A stretch of 64,000 nucleotides of DNA from Nonomuraea glycinis (GCF_014646515.1 NZ_BMNK01000010.1:143156-207155), one strand, 5' to 3'. Counted from the first letter of the stretch, positions 1-9,061 are shown. Numbers and translations are program-made. Notes: a model not told the origin generated them from the sequence alone.

Positions 1-362
1 GGCAGCTCGCGGTGGTGCGGCGCCGCCTGAGATTCGTGGACGGCCAGCCGTACAACACCAACGACTCCTACTTTCCCCGGGACCTGGTGGCCAACTCTGA
101 GATCGCCCGTCCCGGCGACATCGAGCGCGGCGCCAATCGGGTGCTCGGGGAGCTGGGGCACGCGCAGGTACGCGTGGTGGACGACATCTGGGCGCGCATG
201 CCCAACCAGGAAGAGGCTGAGCGGCTCCAATTGGAGCTGGGTACACCAGTTGTGGTTTATGTCCGAGTCGGATACGACGAGGGTGACATACCGGTGCGCG
301 TTGCAGTGTCGGTGCTACCTGCCGACAAACATCTGATCAGATACGAGCTCGACCGCCGCTGA
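1..362 (+). CDS. GntR-family regulator, UTRA effector domain (5' end outside window)
   Basis: The reading frame is open from the first base, so this is the C-terminal part of a longer gene. The roughly 119 visible residues have the layout of a UTRA ligand-binding domain of HutC-type GntR regulators: an initial 'RRLRFVDGQP' strand, a central helix with 'GANRVL..LG', then 'ELGTPVVVYVRVGYD' and a closing 'VSVLPADKHLIRYEL'. In this family UTRA binds a small effector and controls DNA binding by an N-terminal winged helix, which would lie upstream of the window. The effector cannot be read from the fragment. Dyads 100-170 bases downstream are possible operators but are not linked to it by evidence. 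Confidence 0.8.
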   Translation, partial: QLAVVRRRLRFVDGQPYNTNDSYFPRDLVANSEIARPGDIERGANRVLGELGHAQVRVVDDIWARMPNQEEAERLQLELGTPVVVYVRVGYDEGDIPVRVAVSVLPADKHLIRYELDRR

Positions 363-520
363 CCGAGCTCGGTTGGGGGTGATCCGCCCGGCCGCGGCGC
401 AGCGAGCTTGCATTCTCGCTGGGCGCGGGGAGTCGTGCACGCTCCCCCAATGGCGATTTATCCGTATATATCGGGCTATTCGCCTAATTGGCGTCGCGTC
501 CCATTGTGCCATTACTCATC

Positions 521-531
521 GTATCCGATAC
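521..531. promoter_or_regulatory. Candidate operator upstream of the GNAT gene
   Basis: GTATC-C-GATAC is a perfect 5-bp inverted repeat around one base, 28 bases before the ATG at 559. A second, weaker dyad CCG-N7-CGG lies at 462-474 in an A/T-rich patch. Both fall in the only non-coding gap between the GntR fragment and the acetyltransferase, so a regulator site is plausible. No particular regulator is implied. Confidence 0.3.
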
Positions 532-558
532 AACGCACACAGCGACGAAAGGTGACCC

Positions 559-1161
559 ATGTACGCCAACACCCTGCTCCAACCGCTGACACTCAGGAGG
601 GCAGAGTCCGACGATCTCCGGGGGATTCTGGCCCTCCTGTCCGACACCGCCGAATGGCTGTATTCGCGGGGCGTCCGCCAGTGGCCCCGGGACGGCTTCG
701 GCCCCGAGCGCATCGAGCCCCTCATCGAGGAGCGGGTGCTGTTCCTCCTGGAGGACGAGCTCCGCTACTTCGGTCCCGGCGAGCCGGCCCCTCCGGTCGC
801 CACGATCGCCCTCGACGGCCACGCGGACGCGGAGTTCTGGACCCCCCACGACGACCCCAGCGCGGCCCTGTACGTCCACAAGCTGGCCGTGGGGCGCCTC
901 TGGGCGGGCGGCGGGCTGGGAGACGCCCTGCTGGACTGGGCGGGCCGCACCGCGTACGAGGCGGGGCTGCCGTGGCTGCGGCTCGACTGCGCCAAGGGCA
1001 ACCCCGGACTGCAGGGCTACTACCGCAGCAGGGGCTTCCGCCACGTGCGGACGGTCGACCTGCCCCATCGGGCCTCCGGCGCGCTCTTCCAGCGCCCGGC
1101 GACGGACGTGGCGATCACGGAGTTCCGTGATCTCACCTTCGCAGAGCTGATCAGCGCCTGA
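559..1161 (+). CDS. GNAT family N-acetyltransferase
   Basis: A 200-residue protein with the GNAT fold order: an N-terminal 'LTLRRAESDDLRGI' strand-helix, a central strand 'ALYVHKLAV', then 'GRLWAGGGLG', which matches the acetyl-CoA pyrophosphate-binding turn, and a late 'LRLDCAKGN..LQGYYRSRGF' segment typical of GNAT motif B. It should transfer an acetyl group to a small molecule or protein amine; the acceptor cannot be predicted. The ATG at 559 is preceded by an AAAGGTGA ribosome-binding site. It stands alone between a GntR fragment and cutC. Confidence 0.8.
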   Translation: MYANTLLQPLTLRRAESDDLRGILALLSDTAEWLYSRGVRQWPRDGFGPERIEPLIEERVLFLLEDELRYFGPGEPAPPVATIALDGHADAEFWTPHDDPSAALYVHKLAVGRLWAGGGLGDALLDWAGRTAYEAGLPWLRLDCAKGNPGLQGYYRSRGFRHVRTVDLPHRASGALFQRPATDVAITEFRDLTFAELISA

Positions 1162-1269
1162 TCCTGATCCCTGCGCCTCCGAGCTCCGGGCCCGGATCGT
1201 GGCCCGCTCGGAGGATCTTCTCTGCCGTTTAGGGCGAAAAGGTGCAGAGCGCCATATAACCTCGGCAGC

Positions 1270-1950
1270 ATGACCGGATCCCTCCTCGAGGTGATCGCGC
1301 TGAACGTGCGCGACGCCGTCGCCGCGGAACAGGGCGGCGCCGACCGCGTCGAGGTCGTCACCGACATGGCGGCAGACGGGCTGACCCCGGCGCCGGAGAC
1401 GGTCGCGGCGATCGCCGCGGAGTGCCCGCTGCCGCAGATGGTGATGTTGCGAAGCCGCGCCGGGTTCACCGCCGACGCCGACGAGCTCGACCGGCTGCGG
1501 CGCGACGCCCGAGCACTGGCGGAGGCGGGGGCGGCCGGGTTCGTGTTCGGCTTCCTCGACGAGGCCGGCGCGGTCGACCTGGCCGCCACCCAGGCGCTCA
1601 TCCACGGGGTGTCGCCGCTGCCGTGGACGTTCCACCGCGCCGTCGACCACGCGGCCGACGTACAGGCGTCCTGGCGGGCCGTGCGCCTGCTGCCCAACCT
1701 GGCGACCGTCCTGACCTCCGGCTCGCCCAAGGGCGTCGCCGACGGCCTGGCGGTCCTGAAGCACCGCACGGACGCGGGCGACGGCTCCATCATCCTGGCG
1801 GGCGGCGGCCTCAAGCCCACCCACGTGCCCGACCTGCTCGACTACGGGGTCCGCGCCTTCCACGTCGGCTCCGCCGTCCGGCGGAGCTGGTCCGATCCGG
1901 TCGACGCGCGCCTGGTCCGCCGCTGGCGCGCCCTGATCGAACGCGACTGA
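1270..1950 (+). CDS. cutC: CutC-family protein
   Basis: A 226-residue TIM-barrel protein of the CutC family, close to the family's usual length. Characteristic segments are 'LLEVIALNVRDAVAAEQGGADRVE' near the N-terminus (quoted in part), 'LTPAPETV', 'VMLRSRAGF', 'GFVFGFLDEAGAVD', 'TFHRAVDH', 'VLTSGSPKGVADGL' and 'ILAGGGLKPTHV'. The family was named for copper homeostasis in E. coli, but a direct copper role is disputed and the reaction is unknown. The ATG lies 9 bases after a possible -10 element (TATAAC-like), so the transcript may be nearly leaderless. It converges with the DUF6986 gene. Confidence 0.85.
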   Translation: MTGSLLEVIALNVRDAVAAEQGGADRVEVVTDMAADGLTPAPETVAAIAAECPLPQMVMLRSRAGFTADADELDRLRRDARALAEAGAAGFVFGFLDEAGAVDLAATQALIHGVSPLPWTFHRAVDHAADVQASWRAVRLLPNLATVLTSGSPKGVADGLAVLKHRTDAGDGSIILAGGGLKPTHVPDLLDYGVRAFHVGSAVRRSWSDPVDARLVRRWRALIERD

Positions 1951-1969
1951 CCTGTACGCGCTGTGATCG

Positions 1970-3127
1970 TCAGCCGAGGACCGAGTCGGCCCTGCGGAGG
2001 GCCGCCGCGAGGGTTTTGATCGTCGCCGGCTCGTCCAGCACGCCGCCCCCGGCCGCCCGGCGCTCCTCCCAGGCGTGCACCCTGTCCCGGTAGGAGTCGT
2101 AGCGCGCCAGGTGGAAGGCGTAGACGGTGGCGAAGCGGCTCACCAGGTGCGAGGGGTGCATGTCCCAGCCCTGGTAGAAGCCGTGCGCGAGCGAGTGCCT
2201 GACCAGCTCGGCGTGCCGCCGCCACAGCGCCCGCACGTCCGCGGCCGAGCCGGAGGCGGGGGAGGCGGCGAGCGACCCGTCGGACAGCTCGACCCCGGTG
2301 CCCGCGAACGCCGTCTGCATCACGTGCCTGGCGTGGTCGCAGGCCGGATGGTCGAGCCGCTGCTCGTGCGGCGGCAGCCCGAGCGCCGCGGTGTAGTCGA
2401 ACACGCCGAAGTGCGCCGCCGCCAGCCGTCCGCCGAGCGTCTCGGCCAGGTCCCCGCGCAGGAACAGCACCGTCTGCGGCGCCTCCACCTGGAGCTCGAA
2501 CCGCAGCCGCCGCCCCAGCCCGAGACCCTCCTCCAGCCGCCGCAGGAACGCGGCGAACTGGGTGAGGCCGGACTCCATGATGACCTTGGGAAACGTCACG
2601 GTGAATCCGGTGGGCAGCTCGCCGGCCCGCTCCACCATCCCGGTGACGAACCCGTCCAGGGTGCGCAGCGAGCGGGCCGGGTCGCCGTCGGCGAACGACT
2701 TCACCCGCAGCCCCCACCGGCGCGGCAGCGTCCCCGCCTCGCGCATCCCGGCCAGCGCCTCGACCGCCTGCTCGACGTGGCCGTCCTCCTCGTCCGGCCG
2801 TACGCCGTACCCGTCCTCGAAGTCCACCCGCAGGTCCTCGACCGGCTCGGTGGCGAGCTTGCGCAGCACTCTTTCGTGTACGGCGGTCGCGAGGACGGCG
2901 GGCAGCCCGAACACCTCGGCGAGCTCGCCCGGCCCGCTCAGGTGCGCCTTGGCCAGGGCCAGTGCCTCGTCGCCCCACGCGGCGACCGTGCCCGCGCCGA
3001 ACCGGTCGGCCGGGACGTACACGGTGTGCACCGGCTGCCAGGTGGGCTCGGCCCCGGGGTAGCGGGCCCGCTGGACCGCGTGGACCTCCTCGAAGCCGTC
3101 GACGTGGTGGCTCGTGGTGACGCGCAT
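1970..3127 (-). CDS. DUF6986 family protein (HpcH/HpaI aldolase-like)
   Basis: A 385-residue protein resembling the citrate lyase beta / HpcH-HpaI aldolase superfamily, in the group now called DUF6986. The conserved acidic barrel motif 'DLRVDFEDGYGVRPDEEDGHV' is present in part near residue 100, followed by 'GLRVKSF', 'FTVTFPKVIMESGL', 'LRFELQVEAPQTV' and 'GWDMHPSHL'. Glu and Asp residues in these strands would hold a divalent metal in the superfamily. The substrate is unknown. It starts 16 bases after the ferredoxin reductase gene on the same strand, so the two are probably co-transcribed. Confidence 0.75.
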   Translation of the reverse strand: MRVTTSHHVDGFEEVHAVQRARYPGAEPTWQPVHTVYVPADRFGAGTVAAWGDEALALAKAHLSGPGELAEVFGLPAVLATAVHERVLRKLATEPVEDLRVDFEDGYGVRPDEEDGHVEQAVEALAGMREAGTLPRRWGLRVKSFADGDPARSLRTLDGFVTGMVERAGELPTGFTVTFPKVIMESGLTQFAAFLRRLEEGLGLGRRLRFELQVEAPQTVLFLRGDLAETLGGRLAAAHFGVFDYTAALGLPPHEQRLDHPACDHARHVMQTAFAGTGVELSDGSLAASPASGSAADVRALWRRHAELVRHSLAHGFYQGWDMHPSHLVSRFATVYAFHLARYDSYRDRVHAWEERRAAGGGVLDEPATIKTLAAALRRADSVLG

Positions 3128-3143
3128 GGGTTCCCTTCGCGGA

Positions 3144-4463
3144 TCAGGGGCGGCAGGCTCGCAGCATGGCTTCCAGGCCGACGAGCTTGACCCGCTCGCC
3201 GCGGCCCAGCGTCTTGGCGAGCTCGGCCTCGGCGGCCTCGATGGCCTGCCACTCCGCGTACGTCACCGGCCGCACGCCCCGCTCGGCCAGCAGCGCGTCG
3301 ACGGACGCGGGGGCCGGCCGCTCCCCGCCCGCCAGGTCGTCCGGGCCGGACAGATCGGACAGCAGCGTGCGGACCGTCTCCGCGGCGTCGGACTTGTTGG
3401 TGCCGATCACGCCCGTGGGGCCGCGTTTGAGCCAGCCCGCGACGTATTCGCGTTCCCGCACCCGGCCGGCCTCGTTCGGCACCGTCATCGTCTCCGGCGA
3501 GAACGGCACCCCCGGCAGCGGGACGCTCTGGTAGCCGACCGAGCGCAGCACCATGCCGACGGGCAGCGTCTCGAACTCGCCGGTGCCCACCACCCGGCCC
3601 TCCGCCGACAGCCGGGTGCGTTCGAGCTTGAGCCCCTCCACCCGGTCGGTGCCCAGGATCTCCACCGGGCGCAGCCAGAAGCGCACGTCCAGGCGGCGGG
3701 GCCGGCCGACTGGCTGGTGGTCGGACCAGGAGCGCAGCACGTCGATGTTGCCGCGGATCTGCCGGGGGAAGTCGGCGCCCAGCACCACGGCCTCCTCCGG
3801 GCGCACGCAGACGTCGGCGTTCGTCAGCTCGCCGAGCTCGCGCAGCTCCTTGAGGGTGAACTTGGCGTGCTCGGGACCGCGGCGGCCGATCATGTGGATG
3901 GCCTTCACCTGGCTGTCCGCCAGGCGTTCGAGCACGTCGTGCGGCACGTCGGTGGAGCTCAGCTCCGCGGCGGTCTTGGCCAATACGCGGACCACGTCGA
4001 CGGCGACGTTGCCGACGCCGATCACGGCCACCTCCGGGCTGTCCAGCGTGAACCGCGACGGGTCCACGTCCGGATGACCGCAGTACCAGTTGACGAAGTC
4101 GGTGGCGGCCACGCTGCCCGGCAGGTCCTCTCCCGGGATGCCGAGCCGCCGGTCGACCATCGCGCCGGTGGCGTAGACGACGGCGTCGTAGCAGCGCAGC
4201 AAGTCCTCGACCGACAGGTGCTCGCCCAGCGTCACGCCGCCGAGGAAGCGCACCTCGGGCAGCTCCAGGACCCGGCGCAGGTAGTTGGCAATGGACTTGA
4301 TCGACGTGTGGTCGGGCGCCACGCCATATCTGACCAGTCCGTACGGGGTCGGCAGGCGTTCGAGGACGTCCACCTCGACGGGCTCGGCCGACTGCTTCAC
4401 CAGTGCTTCGGCCGTGTAGATCCCGGCGGGGCCCGATCCGATGACCGCCACGCGCAACGTCAC
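3144..4463 (-). CDS. FprA-like ferredoxin/adrenodoxin--NADP+ reductase
   Basis: A 439-residue FAD/NADP oxidoreductase of the adrenodoxin-reductase (FprA) type. The N-terminus 'RVAVIGSGPAGIYTAEAL' is the FAD-binding Rossmann fold; a second 'VAVIGVGNVAVDV' near residue 150 is the NADP fold; 'IGRRGPEHAKFT' follows, as in mycobacterial FprA. Late segments 'VLRSVGYQSVPLPGVPF' and 'GWLKRGPTGVIGTNKSDA' are also typical of that family. It would pass electrons from NADPH to a ferredoxin partner, for example for cytochromes P450. No ferredoxin gene is adjacent. It is the first gene of a probable pair with the DUF6986 gene. Confidence 0.85.
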   Translation of the reverse strand: MTLRVAVIGSGPAGIYTAEALVKQSAEPVEVDVLERLPTPYGLVRYGVAPDHTSIKSIANYLRRVLELPEVRFLGGVTLGEHLSVEDLLRCYDAVVYATGAMVDRRLGIPGEDLPGSVAATDFVNWYCGHPDVDPSRFTLDSPEVAVIGVGNVAVDVVRVLAKTAAELSSTDVPHDVLERLADSQVKAIHMIGRRGPEHAKFTLKELRELGELTNADVCVRPEEAVVLGADFPRQIRGNIDVLRSWSDHQPVGRPRRLDVRFWLRPVEILGTDRVEGLKLERTRLSAEGRVVGTGEFETLPVGMVLRSVGYQSVPLPGVPFSPETMTVPNEAGRVREREYVAGWLKRGPTGVIGTNKSDAAETVRTLLSDLSGPDDLAGGERPAPASVDALLAERGVRPVTYAEWQAIEAAEAELAKTLGRGERVKLVGLEAMLRACRP

Positions 4464-4666
4464 GTCGCCTCCCTATGCCGGTCGTCGTCCATTTCGGGGC
4501 ACGCGTTCCGCCAGGTGTAACGGGTCGGCGTGATCGATACATCCCCGATCGCGCGTCGGGATGAACCTATCTTCGTTGACTGCCGCCCGAGCATCATTTT
4601 CCCGACATATTCGCTCACGGGATCTGTACCGATACTCCCTCAGACCCGGCGGGCACTCAAGAAGGC

Positions 4667-6273
4667 TCAGCCCTCGTGGGCGAGCCGTTCGCGCAGCGCG
4701 AGCTTGTCGATCTTGCCGTTGACGTTCGTCGGGAGCGCGTCCACCACGATCATCCGCCTGGGCACCTTGTACCCGGACATGTTGGCCCGTGCCCAGGCGC
4801 GCAGCGCCTCCGGATCGGCCCTGGTCCCGGGCCTGGGCACCACGTAGGCGACGCCCGCCTCGCCGGAGACCGGATCGGGCACACCGACCACGGCGGCCTG
4901 GGCCAGCGAGCCTTCCAGTAACAGAAGTGCCTCTACCTCGGCAGGGGAGACATTGAACCCGTTGACGATATAGAGCTCCTTCTTCCGGTCAACAATCGCC
5001 AAATTTCCGGATTTATCAAGAATGCCACGGCCTCGGCGCTGCGCTCCGGATCGTCCCAGTAACCGCGCATCACCCCGTACCCCCGCTGCAGGATCTCGCC
5101 GCGCTTCCCGGCGGCCACCTCCAGGCCGCAGTCGTCCACGATCCGCACCTCGATGCCGGGCACCGGCCTGCCGGTGGTGGACGCGATCACCTCGACCGGG
5201 TCACCCGCCCTGGTCATGGAGACGACCGTGCCCTCCATCAGGCCGTACGCGTTGATCATGCGCTCCAGCCCGACCCGTTCCACCAGCCGGGTGATCAGCG
5301 CGGGAGGCACGGCGGCGGCGCCGCAGATGGCCACCCGCAGCGACGACACGTCCCACTCGCCCCGGTCCAGCTCGTCGAGCAGCCGGTAGAAGAGCGTGGG
5401 CGGCCCGGCCAGGACGCTCGCCCGGCCGGCGGAGATCAGCGACATCAGCGCGTCGGGCGTGAACACCCGGATCGGCATCATCGCCGCCCGCCGCAGCACG
5501 CAGGCGACCAGCCCGGCGTTCAGCCCGAACCCATGGCTGAACGGCGCGATCGCCGGATAGCGGTCATGCTCGTCCAGCGTGACGATCTCCGACCAGTCCC
5601 AGTAGCCCCGCAGCACCTGCGCGTGATCCAGCATCACCCCCTTGGGCGTGCCGGTGGTGCCGGAGGTGGACATGATCTCGCACAGATCATCAGGCCGTAC
5701 GCCCAGCGCCCGCTCCTCGGCGACCCGCTCCTCGACCTCGACCCCCCGCGCCCGCAACTCCGCGACGCCCAGCAGAGCCCGCCCCTCGGCCCGCGCTTCC
5801 GCGACCTCCCGCTGCTCCCGATCGGGTACGACCAGGTGCCGCAGGCCGGGGAGCGGTGGCAGCAGGCGGGCCAGTGGGGTGCCGTCGGGCCCGTCGCCGG
5901 TGATCAAGGTCCGCGCCCCGGTCTTCTCGATCAGCGCGGCGGCCTCGATCCCCTTGTACCGCGGCGAGAGCGGCACGAGCACCGCGCCCGCGTCCCAGAC
6001 GGCGAAGGCGTGCACCGCCCAGGAGGGATCGTTCACCCCCCACAGCGCCACTCGGTCCCCCGGCCGCACCCCGAGCGCGATGAGCCCGCGCGCGGTGACC
6101 GCGGCCGCCGCGCGCAGCTCCGCCATCGTCATCCGGGTGTCCCCGTCGACGATCACCGTGCTGAAGGGGTGGCGAGCGGCCTGGTCACGCAGCATCCGGG
6201 GGAGCGTCCCCCAGCCGGGCATCGTTCGCTCGGCCCCCGCCGATCCCGTTGATCCCGTGGATTCCACCGTCAC
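4667..6273 (-). pseudogene. Acyl-CoA synthetase (AMP-binding), disrupted by deletion/frameshift
   Basis: Residues encoded from 6273 down to about 5020 form a normal AMP-binding enzyme: P-loop 'STSGTTGTPKGVML', 'INAYGLMEG' in the A5 position, and 'RGYGVMRGYWDDPERSAEAV'. After that the frame turns to nonsense and stops at 4933. A second frame then resumes with 'GILDKSGNLAIVDRKK', 'NGFNVSPAEVE' and a normal C-terminal domain ending at 4667. The section between 'SAEAV' and 'GILDKSGN', which in intact enzymes carries the 'GW..TGD' loop whose Asp binds the ATP ribose, is missing. A net loss not divisible by three explains both defects. It is the third gene of the LLM operon, 25 bases after its neighbour. 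A sequencing error alone would not remove the motif. Confidence 0.8.
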
Positions 6274-6298
6274 GCCTCCGATCGGGTCCCACCGGGTC

Positions 6299-7360
6299 TC
6301 AGGTCAGCAGCGCCCGGTCGCGGCCGAGGTGCTGGCCGCGCAGATCGTTCACCAGGCCCGGCCGGGCCGCCTCAGCCGCCTCGGGGGCGATCTCCACGCC
6401 GATCGTGACGGGGGTCAGCGCTCGCAGCGCCTCCCGGATCCGGGCCTTCCACATGGGGTTCGCGACCAGGCTCTGGCGGCCGAACGTCACGGTGAGCACC
6501 GCCGAGTCGAGCGTGCCCGCCCGGCTGACCGTCAGCTCCCACCCGGACACCCCGTCGATCTTGGACAGCGCCTTCTCCAGCCGGGGCAGCGCGACCCACA
6601 CCCCTCGCACCAGCACGTGCTCACCCACCGTGTGCTCCGGTGCGGGCAGCCCGCCGTTCTCCGCACGGGCCACGTGCCCGGTCCGCAGCACGGTGTCGCC
6701 CAGCGTCGAGTGCCCCAGGGGCATGATCACCATCTCGGCCAGGCCGCCGTCCGCGTACGGCACGTCCTTGTCCAGCGAGGCCAGCCCCAGCACGCCGTCC
6801 GCCACGGGCGTCAGCGGGTCCTCCTCGGCCGTCCGCCAGGCCAGCGCGCCGCCGCTGAACGGACTGGAGTACGCCTCCGACACCGCCGCCCCGAACTCGC
6901 CGGCCAGCTGCCGGATCGTGTGCCTGGAGGCGATCTCGCCGGTCAGCACGATGTGCCGCAGCCCCAGGTCGAGCGGGTCGAGCAGGAACTCCAGATGCAG
7001 CCTGGCCAGGAAGTCCATGACCCCGGTGGGGGTGGCGACGAGCGTGGTGGCCCTGAGCGTGGTCAGCGCGTGGTGCAGCCGCATCCGGCCCCGGGGTCCG
7101 ACCGACGCGGCGGCCGCCGCCACGTCCGCCGCCGCCGACGTCCAGAGTGTGGCCGCCGGCTCGGCCAGCGCCACGACCACCCGATCGGCCGCGCCGACCC
7201 CGGTGGCCTGAAGCACCTCGCCGGTCATCCGTACGCAGGCCGTACGGTCGGCGGGGCCGAGCGGGAAGACGCTGGACAGATCCGGTGCGACGAGCAGGAG
7301 CCCGGTGGCGGCGCCGCCCGCCGCGCCGAGCTCGCCACGCGTCAGCCAGCGAGCCGTCAT
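6299..7360 (-). CDS. AMP-binding / PaaK-like adenylate-forming enzyme
   Basis: A 353-residue protein distantly like phenylacetate-CoA ligase (PaaK) type adenylate-forming enzymes. Visible hallmarks are 'IVLTGEIASRHTIRQLAGEFG' in part, followed by 'VSEAYSSPF' where the family has a YG-T/S-E signature, and 'TGHVARAENG' in the place of the 'TGD' loop. It is shorter than PaaK (about 430) and I cannot see a clear glycine-rich P-loop, so it may be catalytically divergent. The ATG overlaps the stop of the LLM oxidoreductase (TGATG), showing translational coupling, and an acyl-CoA synthetase relic follows. The operon context suggests activation of a carboxylic acid. Confidence 0.6.
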   Translation of the reverse strand: MTARWLTRGELGAAGGAATGLLLVAPDLSSVFPLGPADRTACVRMTGEVLQATGVGAADRVVVALAEPAATLWTSAAADVAAAAASVGPRGRMRLHHALTTLRATTLVATPTGVMDFLARLHLEFLLDPLDLGLRHIVLTGEIASRHTIRQLAGEFGAAVSEAYSSPFSGGALAWRTAEEDPLTPVADGVLGLASLDKDVPYADGGLAEMVIMPLGHSTLGDTVLRTGHVARAENGGLPAPEHTVGEHVLVRGVWVALPRLEKALSKIDGVSGWELTVSRAGTLDSAVLTVTFGRQSLVANPMWKARIREALRALTPVTIGVEIAPEAAEAARPGLVNDLRGQHLGRDRALLT

Positions 7361-8427
7361 CAACGCATCACCTCGTCCATGAACAGGGTCATCGACGCGC
7401 ACACCTGATCGTGCGCCAGCCCGCCCACCTGCGCCTGGAGGATCAGGTCGGTGACGCCGGCCTCGGCGAGGCGGGCCAGCGCCTTGCGCGAGCCCGCCAC
7501 GTCGTCCACCACGACCATCAGGTGCTCGCGCAGCACGGCCATCGACTCCTCGGGCGGCATCCCGGCCGCGAGCTGGCCGAGCACCCGGTGGGTCGCGTGC
7601 CGGGCGTCGTAGTAGTCCGGCGGGGTGACGAGGTTGACCTGGCGGCGGATGTACCACAGGACCGCGTCGGCGGCCGTGGCGTTGGCCTGGTCGCGGGTGG
7701 GGGCGACGAACCAGGGGATCATCAGCGCCACCCGCCGGGTGCCGGGGTCGAAGCCGTGCTCGGCCAGCGCCTCCCGGTAGCGGGCGATGTCCTCGGTCAC
7801 CTCGTCGACGCCCTTGAGCATGGTCATGCCGAGCAGGTTGTAGCCGTGCCTGGCGGCGGCCAGGTAGCCCTCCAGGGAGGTGGAGGCCACCCAGACCGGG
7901 GGATGCGGCCGCTGCACGGGACGGGGATAGACCGCCACGTCCGGGATCTCGAAGAACTCGTTCGAGCGGCTGACCGGCTCCCCGTCGGCCTGCCAGATGG
8001 CCAGCGTCGCCTCCAGGCAGTCCTCCCAGATCTGCCGCGACTTCTCGAAGGGCCGCTGGAATGCCTGGTACTCCAGCGGGGAGGCGCCCCGCCCGGTCCC
8101 GAACTCCACCCGCCCGCCGCTGAGCACGTCCAGCGTGGCGACCCGCTCGGCGGTGCGGATGGGCGACTGGAACGGCAGCAGCACCACGCCGAGCCCCAGG
8201 TGGATCTGCTCGGTGCGCTGGGAGATGGCGGCCAGCACCAGGTCCGGCGCGGAGGAGTGGGAGAACCCCCGGGTGAAGTGGTGCTCGACGAACCAGGCGG
8301 TGTCGAAGCCCAGCCGATCGCCCAGCACGACCTGGTCGATCACGTTCTGGAACGCCCGCTGCTCGACCTCGCGGGTGCGTCCGCGTACCTCCAGTTCGTA
8401 GCCCAGGCTGATCCGTAGGGCCGTCAT
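7360..8427 (-). CDS. LLM-class flavin/F420-dependent oxidoreductase
   Basis: A 355-residue luciferase-like monooxygenase. The family pattern is clear: 'DTAWFVEHHF' after the first strand, 'PDLVLAAISQRTEQIHLGLGVVLLPF' in part, 'SGGRVEFGTGRGASP', 'HPPVWVASTS' and 'GYNLLGMTM'. These enzymes use FMN or F420; in actinomycetes either is possible and the sequence does not decide. The start at 8427 (MTALRIS...) is chosen because GGCGGAGG sits 5 bases upstream; a longer frame reaches 8586 but would run through the operator at 8450-8469. It heads a three-gene operon with the PaaK-like gene and the broken acyl-CoA synthetase. Confidence 0.85.
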   Translation of the reverse strand: MTALRISLGYELEVRGRTREVEQRAFQNVIDQVVLGDRLGFDTAWFVEHHFTRGFSHSSAPDLVLAAISQRTEQIHLGLGVVLLPFQSPIRTAERVATLDVLSGGRVEFGTGRGASPLEYQAFQRPFEKSRQIWEDCLEATLAIWQADGEPVSRSNEFFEIPDVAVYPRPVQRPHPPVWVASTSLEGYLAAARHGYNLLGMTMLKGVDEVTEDIARYREALAEHGFDPGTRRVALMIPWFVAPTRDQANATAADAVLWYIRRQVNLVTPPDYYDARHATHRVLGQLAAGMPPEESMAVLREHLMVVVDDVAGSRKALARLAEAGVTDLILQAQVGGLAHDQVCASMTLFMDEVMR

Positions 8428-8449
8428 CGCGCCTCCGCCGAAGTCTGTG

Positions 8450-8469
8450 AACCAAGCGCTCGCTTGGTT
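8450..8469. promoter_or_regulatory. TetR-type operator palindrome
   Basis: AACCAAGCG-CT-CGCTTGGTT is an inverted repeat with perfect 9-bp arms around a 2-bp centre, 22 bases upstream of the LLM gene start and in the gap to the divergent gene at 8519. Palindromes of this CCAAGCG/CGCTTGG form are familiar upstream of fatty-acid and acyl-CoA genes in actinobacteria, where TetR-family repressors bind. No TetR gene is adjacent, so the regulator is encoded elsewhere. The site could control both directions. Confidence 0.7.
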
Positions 8470-8518
8470 GAGCGTACCAGCAGCCACCACTTGCGGGAAG
8501 GGTGCCGTCGCGATCAAA

Positions 8519-8974
8519 GTGATCCTCGTGAGGCGAAAGCACGCGCTACGGCGGACGAAGGACGGGACGGACCCGAACGACCCCACGTTCGCCGGTGCTC
8601 GCCGCTACGAGGCGTTCGGCAGGGTCATGGCGGCGCTCGCCACCAAGGCGGAGTTCATCGAGTCGTGCCGCGACCTGACCTGGTGGCCGGGCCCCGACGA
8701 GAGCTGGCACCTCGAGTGGCGCGACGGCCCCTTCGCCTCCGAGGTGGCGGCGCTGCTCGCCGGGCACCCGCACGCCATCGGCCGTGTCGTGACCGCCGAC
8801 GACGCCTCCGCCGTGCTGGAGGTGCTGGGCGTCCGCTTCGAGCTCCGCGCCGTCGACCCCATGGGCAGAGCCGGAACGCGGGCCCGCCCGCACTTCTGGC
8901 GCCTGGCCGAGGCCCTCGACACCACCCGCCGCACCACCGCCCGCCACCCCTGGGAAGAACTCCTCGGCGGCTGA
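8519..8974 (+). CDS. Conserved hypothetical protein
   Basis: About 151 residues from a GTG at 8519. I do not recognise the family. The protein is soluble and mixed alpha/beta in appearance, with a tryptophan-rich stretch 'DLTWWPGPDESWHLEWRDGPF' (given in part) and a C-terminal 'HFWRLAEALDTTRRTTARHPW'. The frame is open back to 8447, but that extension would translate the TetR operator, so a downstream start is preferred; the ribosome-binding site is weak. It is divergent from the LLM operon and may share its operator. Confidence 0.6.
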   Translation: MILVRRKHALRRTKDGTDPNDPTFAGARRYEAFGRVMAALATKAEFIESCRDLTWWPGPDESWHLEWRDGPFASEVAALLAGHPHAIGRVVTADDASAVLEVLGVRFELRAVDPMGRAGTRARPHFWRLAEALDTTRRTTARHPWEELLGG

Positions 8975-9061
8975 CCCTGCACAAGGTTGCCCCGAAATTT
9001 GCCTTTTTTGTACGGCTAAATACCCTGATAGCGGTCGTCTTTAGGCAGGGATGGCCTGGGG

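Noticed and set aside
4667..5002. Independent small AMP-binding C-terminal protein
   Set aside because: It begins in the middle of a conserved region with no ribosome site; it is the displaced 3' part of the broken acyl-CoA synthetase.
8447..8518. Longer N-terminus for the hypothetical gene at 8519
   Set aside because: It would translate through the perfect TetR-type palindrome at 8450-8469.
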